Under the pieces are notes generated by a model that was not told where the DNA came from, did not search any database, and was given only the letters and a program-made list of their open reading frames with translations. The position numbers and the translations under genes were made by a program. A DNA stretch of 12,684 bases, taken from Alphaproteobacteria bacterium (lineage in GTDB: Bacteria; Pseudomonadota; Alphaproteobacteria; Rs-D84; CACZYB01). The stretch is from assembly GCA_016297965.1 (NCBI GenBank), contig JAEDDP010000013.1, positions 1-12,684 of the forward strand, read 5' to 3'. This document shows, one piece after another, positions 12,619 through 12,684 of this stretch (the first letter of the stretch is position 1; each line of letters starts with the position of its first letter).

Positions 12619-12684
12619 CTATCTGGGGGGTATTCCATAAAAAGTCTTTCTCCTGTATTTTGGAGTAAAGACTATATGATATTT
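12619..12684 (-). mobile_element. IS200/IS605-family Y1 transposase (TnpA) remnant, N-terminus beyond right edge
   Basis: Minus strand from the edge reads KYHIVFTPKYRRKTFYG, the N-terminal signature of IS200-type TnpA (compare CKYHIVFAPKYRRQVFY in enteric IS200). It is then followed by IPPR and TAG at 12621-12619. A full TnpA of about 150 aa should continue with helices and the HUH and Tyr motifs; none is visible in any frame afterward, so the gene is truncated or internally deleted. The start codon and left end lie outside the window. A hairpin AGTCTTTCTCC/GGAG-T-AAAGACT (12643-12673) overlaps these codons. TnpA moves single-stranded DNA using hairpins at the element ends; this copy cannot encode an active enzyme. 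Confidence 0.75.

Overview
The window (about 34-38% G+C by eye, AT-rich intergenic regions) reads as chromosome of an AT-rich alphaproteobacterium, plausibly one of the uncultured gut or host-associated lineages. Three things point there: a GcrA-type cell-cycle regulator at the left edge, a circularly permuted (two-piece) tmRNA gene, and an rpmH-rnpA pair. The exact lineage is inference.

Layout. (1) 2-424, minus: gcrA, cut by the left edge. (2) 496-1254, plus: an A24-family prepilin peptidase, divergent from gcrA. (3) 1322-7284, plus: four consecutive genes for large secreted cysteine-rich proteins. They share a signal peptide, a basic Ser/Thr/Asn-rich linker often containing an NTR/NTK motif, a C-x3-Y-x2-C-M-x3-C box, a second Cys/Tyr-Gly box, Gly/Ala-rich hydrophobic stretches and a Cys near the C-terminus. 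I recognise no family for them; they are the best candidate for an undescribed system. (4) 7307-8018, minus: rnpA and rpmH with a terminator between them, followed upstream by a 61-aa unknown small protein with its own strong promoter. (5) 8372-8666, minus: permuted ssrA, with the acceptor RNA upstream, an 11-nt spacer, and a coding RNA with tag ANDNRSFAMAA. (6) 8786-9595, plus: a CorA-type metal transporter with its own promoter. (7) 9716-9911, plus: a promoter followed by about 200 nt that fold into several helices and end in a T-run, a candidate structured RNA. (8) 9931-11049, plus: a frame-disrupted secreted Gly/Ala-rich protein (in-frame stop in the signal peptide plus two compensating frameshifts at homopolymers), closed by a strong bidirectional terminator. 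(9) 11135-12194, minus: a 96-aa coiled-coil protein and a 215-aa protein, both unknown, each with a ribosome binding site and with a terminator between them. (10) 12370-12684: a promoter-like site, several inverted repeats and, at the right edge, the N-terminal signature of an IS200/IS605 Y1 transposase ending in a premature stop.

How it fits together: the housekeeping translation genes (rnpA, rpmH, ssrA) form a minus-strand block flanked by accessory envelope or secretion genes. The four secreted paralogues end at a terminator that lies inside the 3' end of rnpA. The prepilin peptidase just upstream of them raises, but does not prove, a link with a type IV pilus or type II-like assembly pathway.
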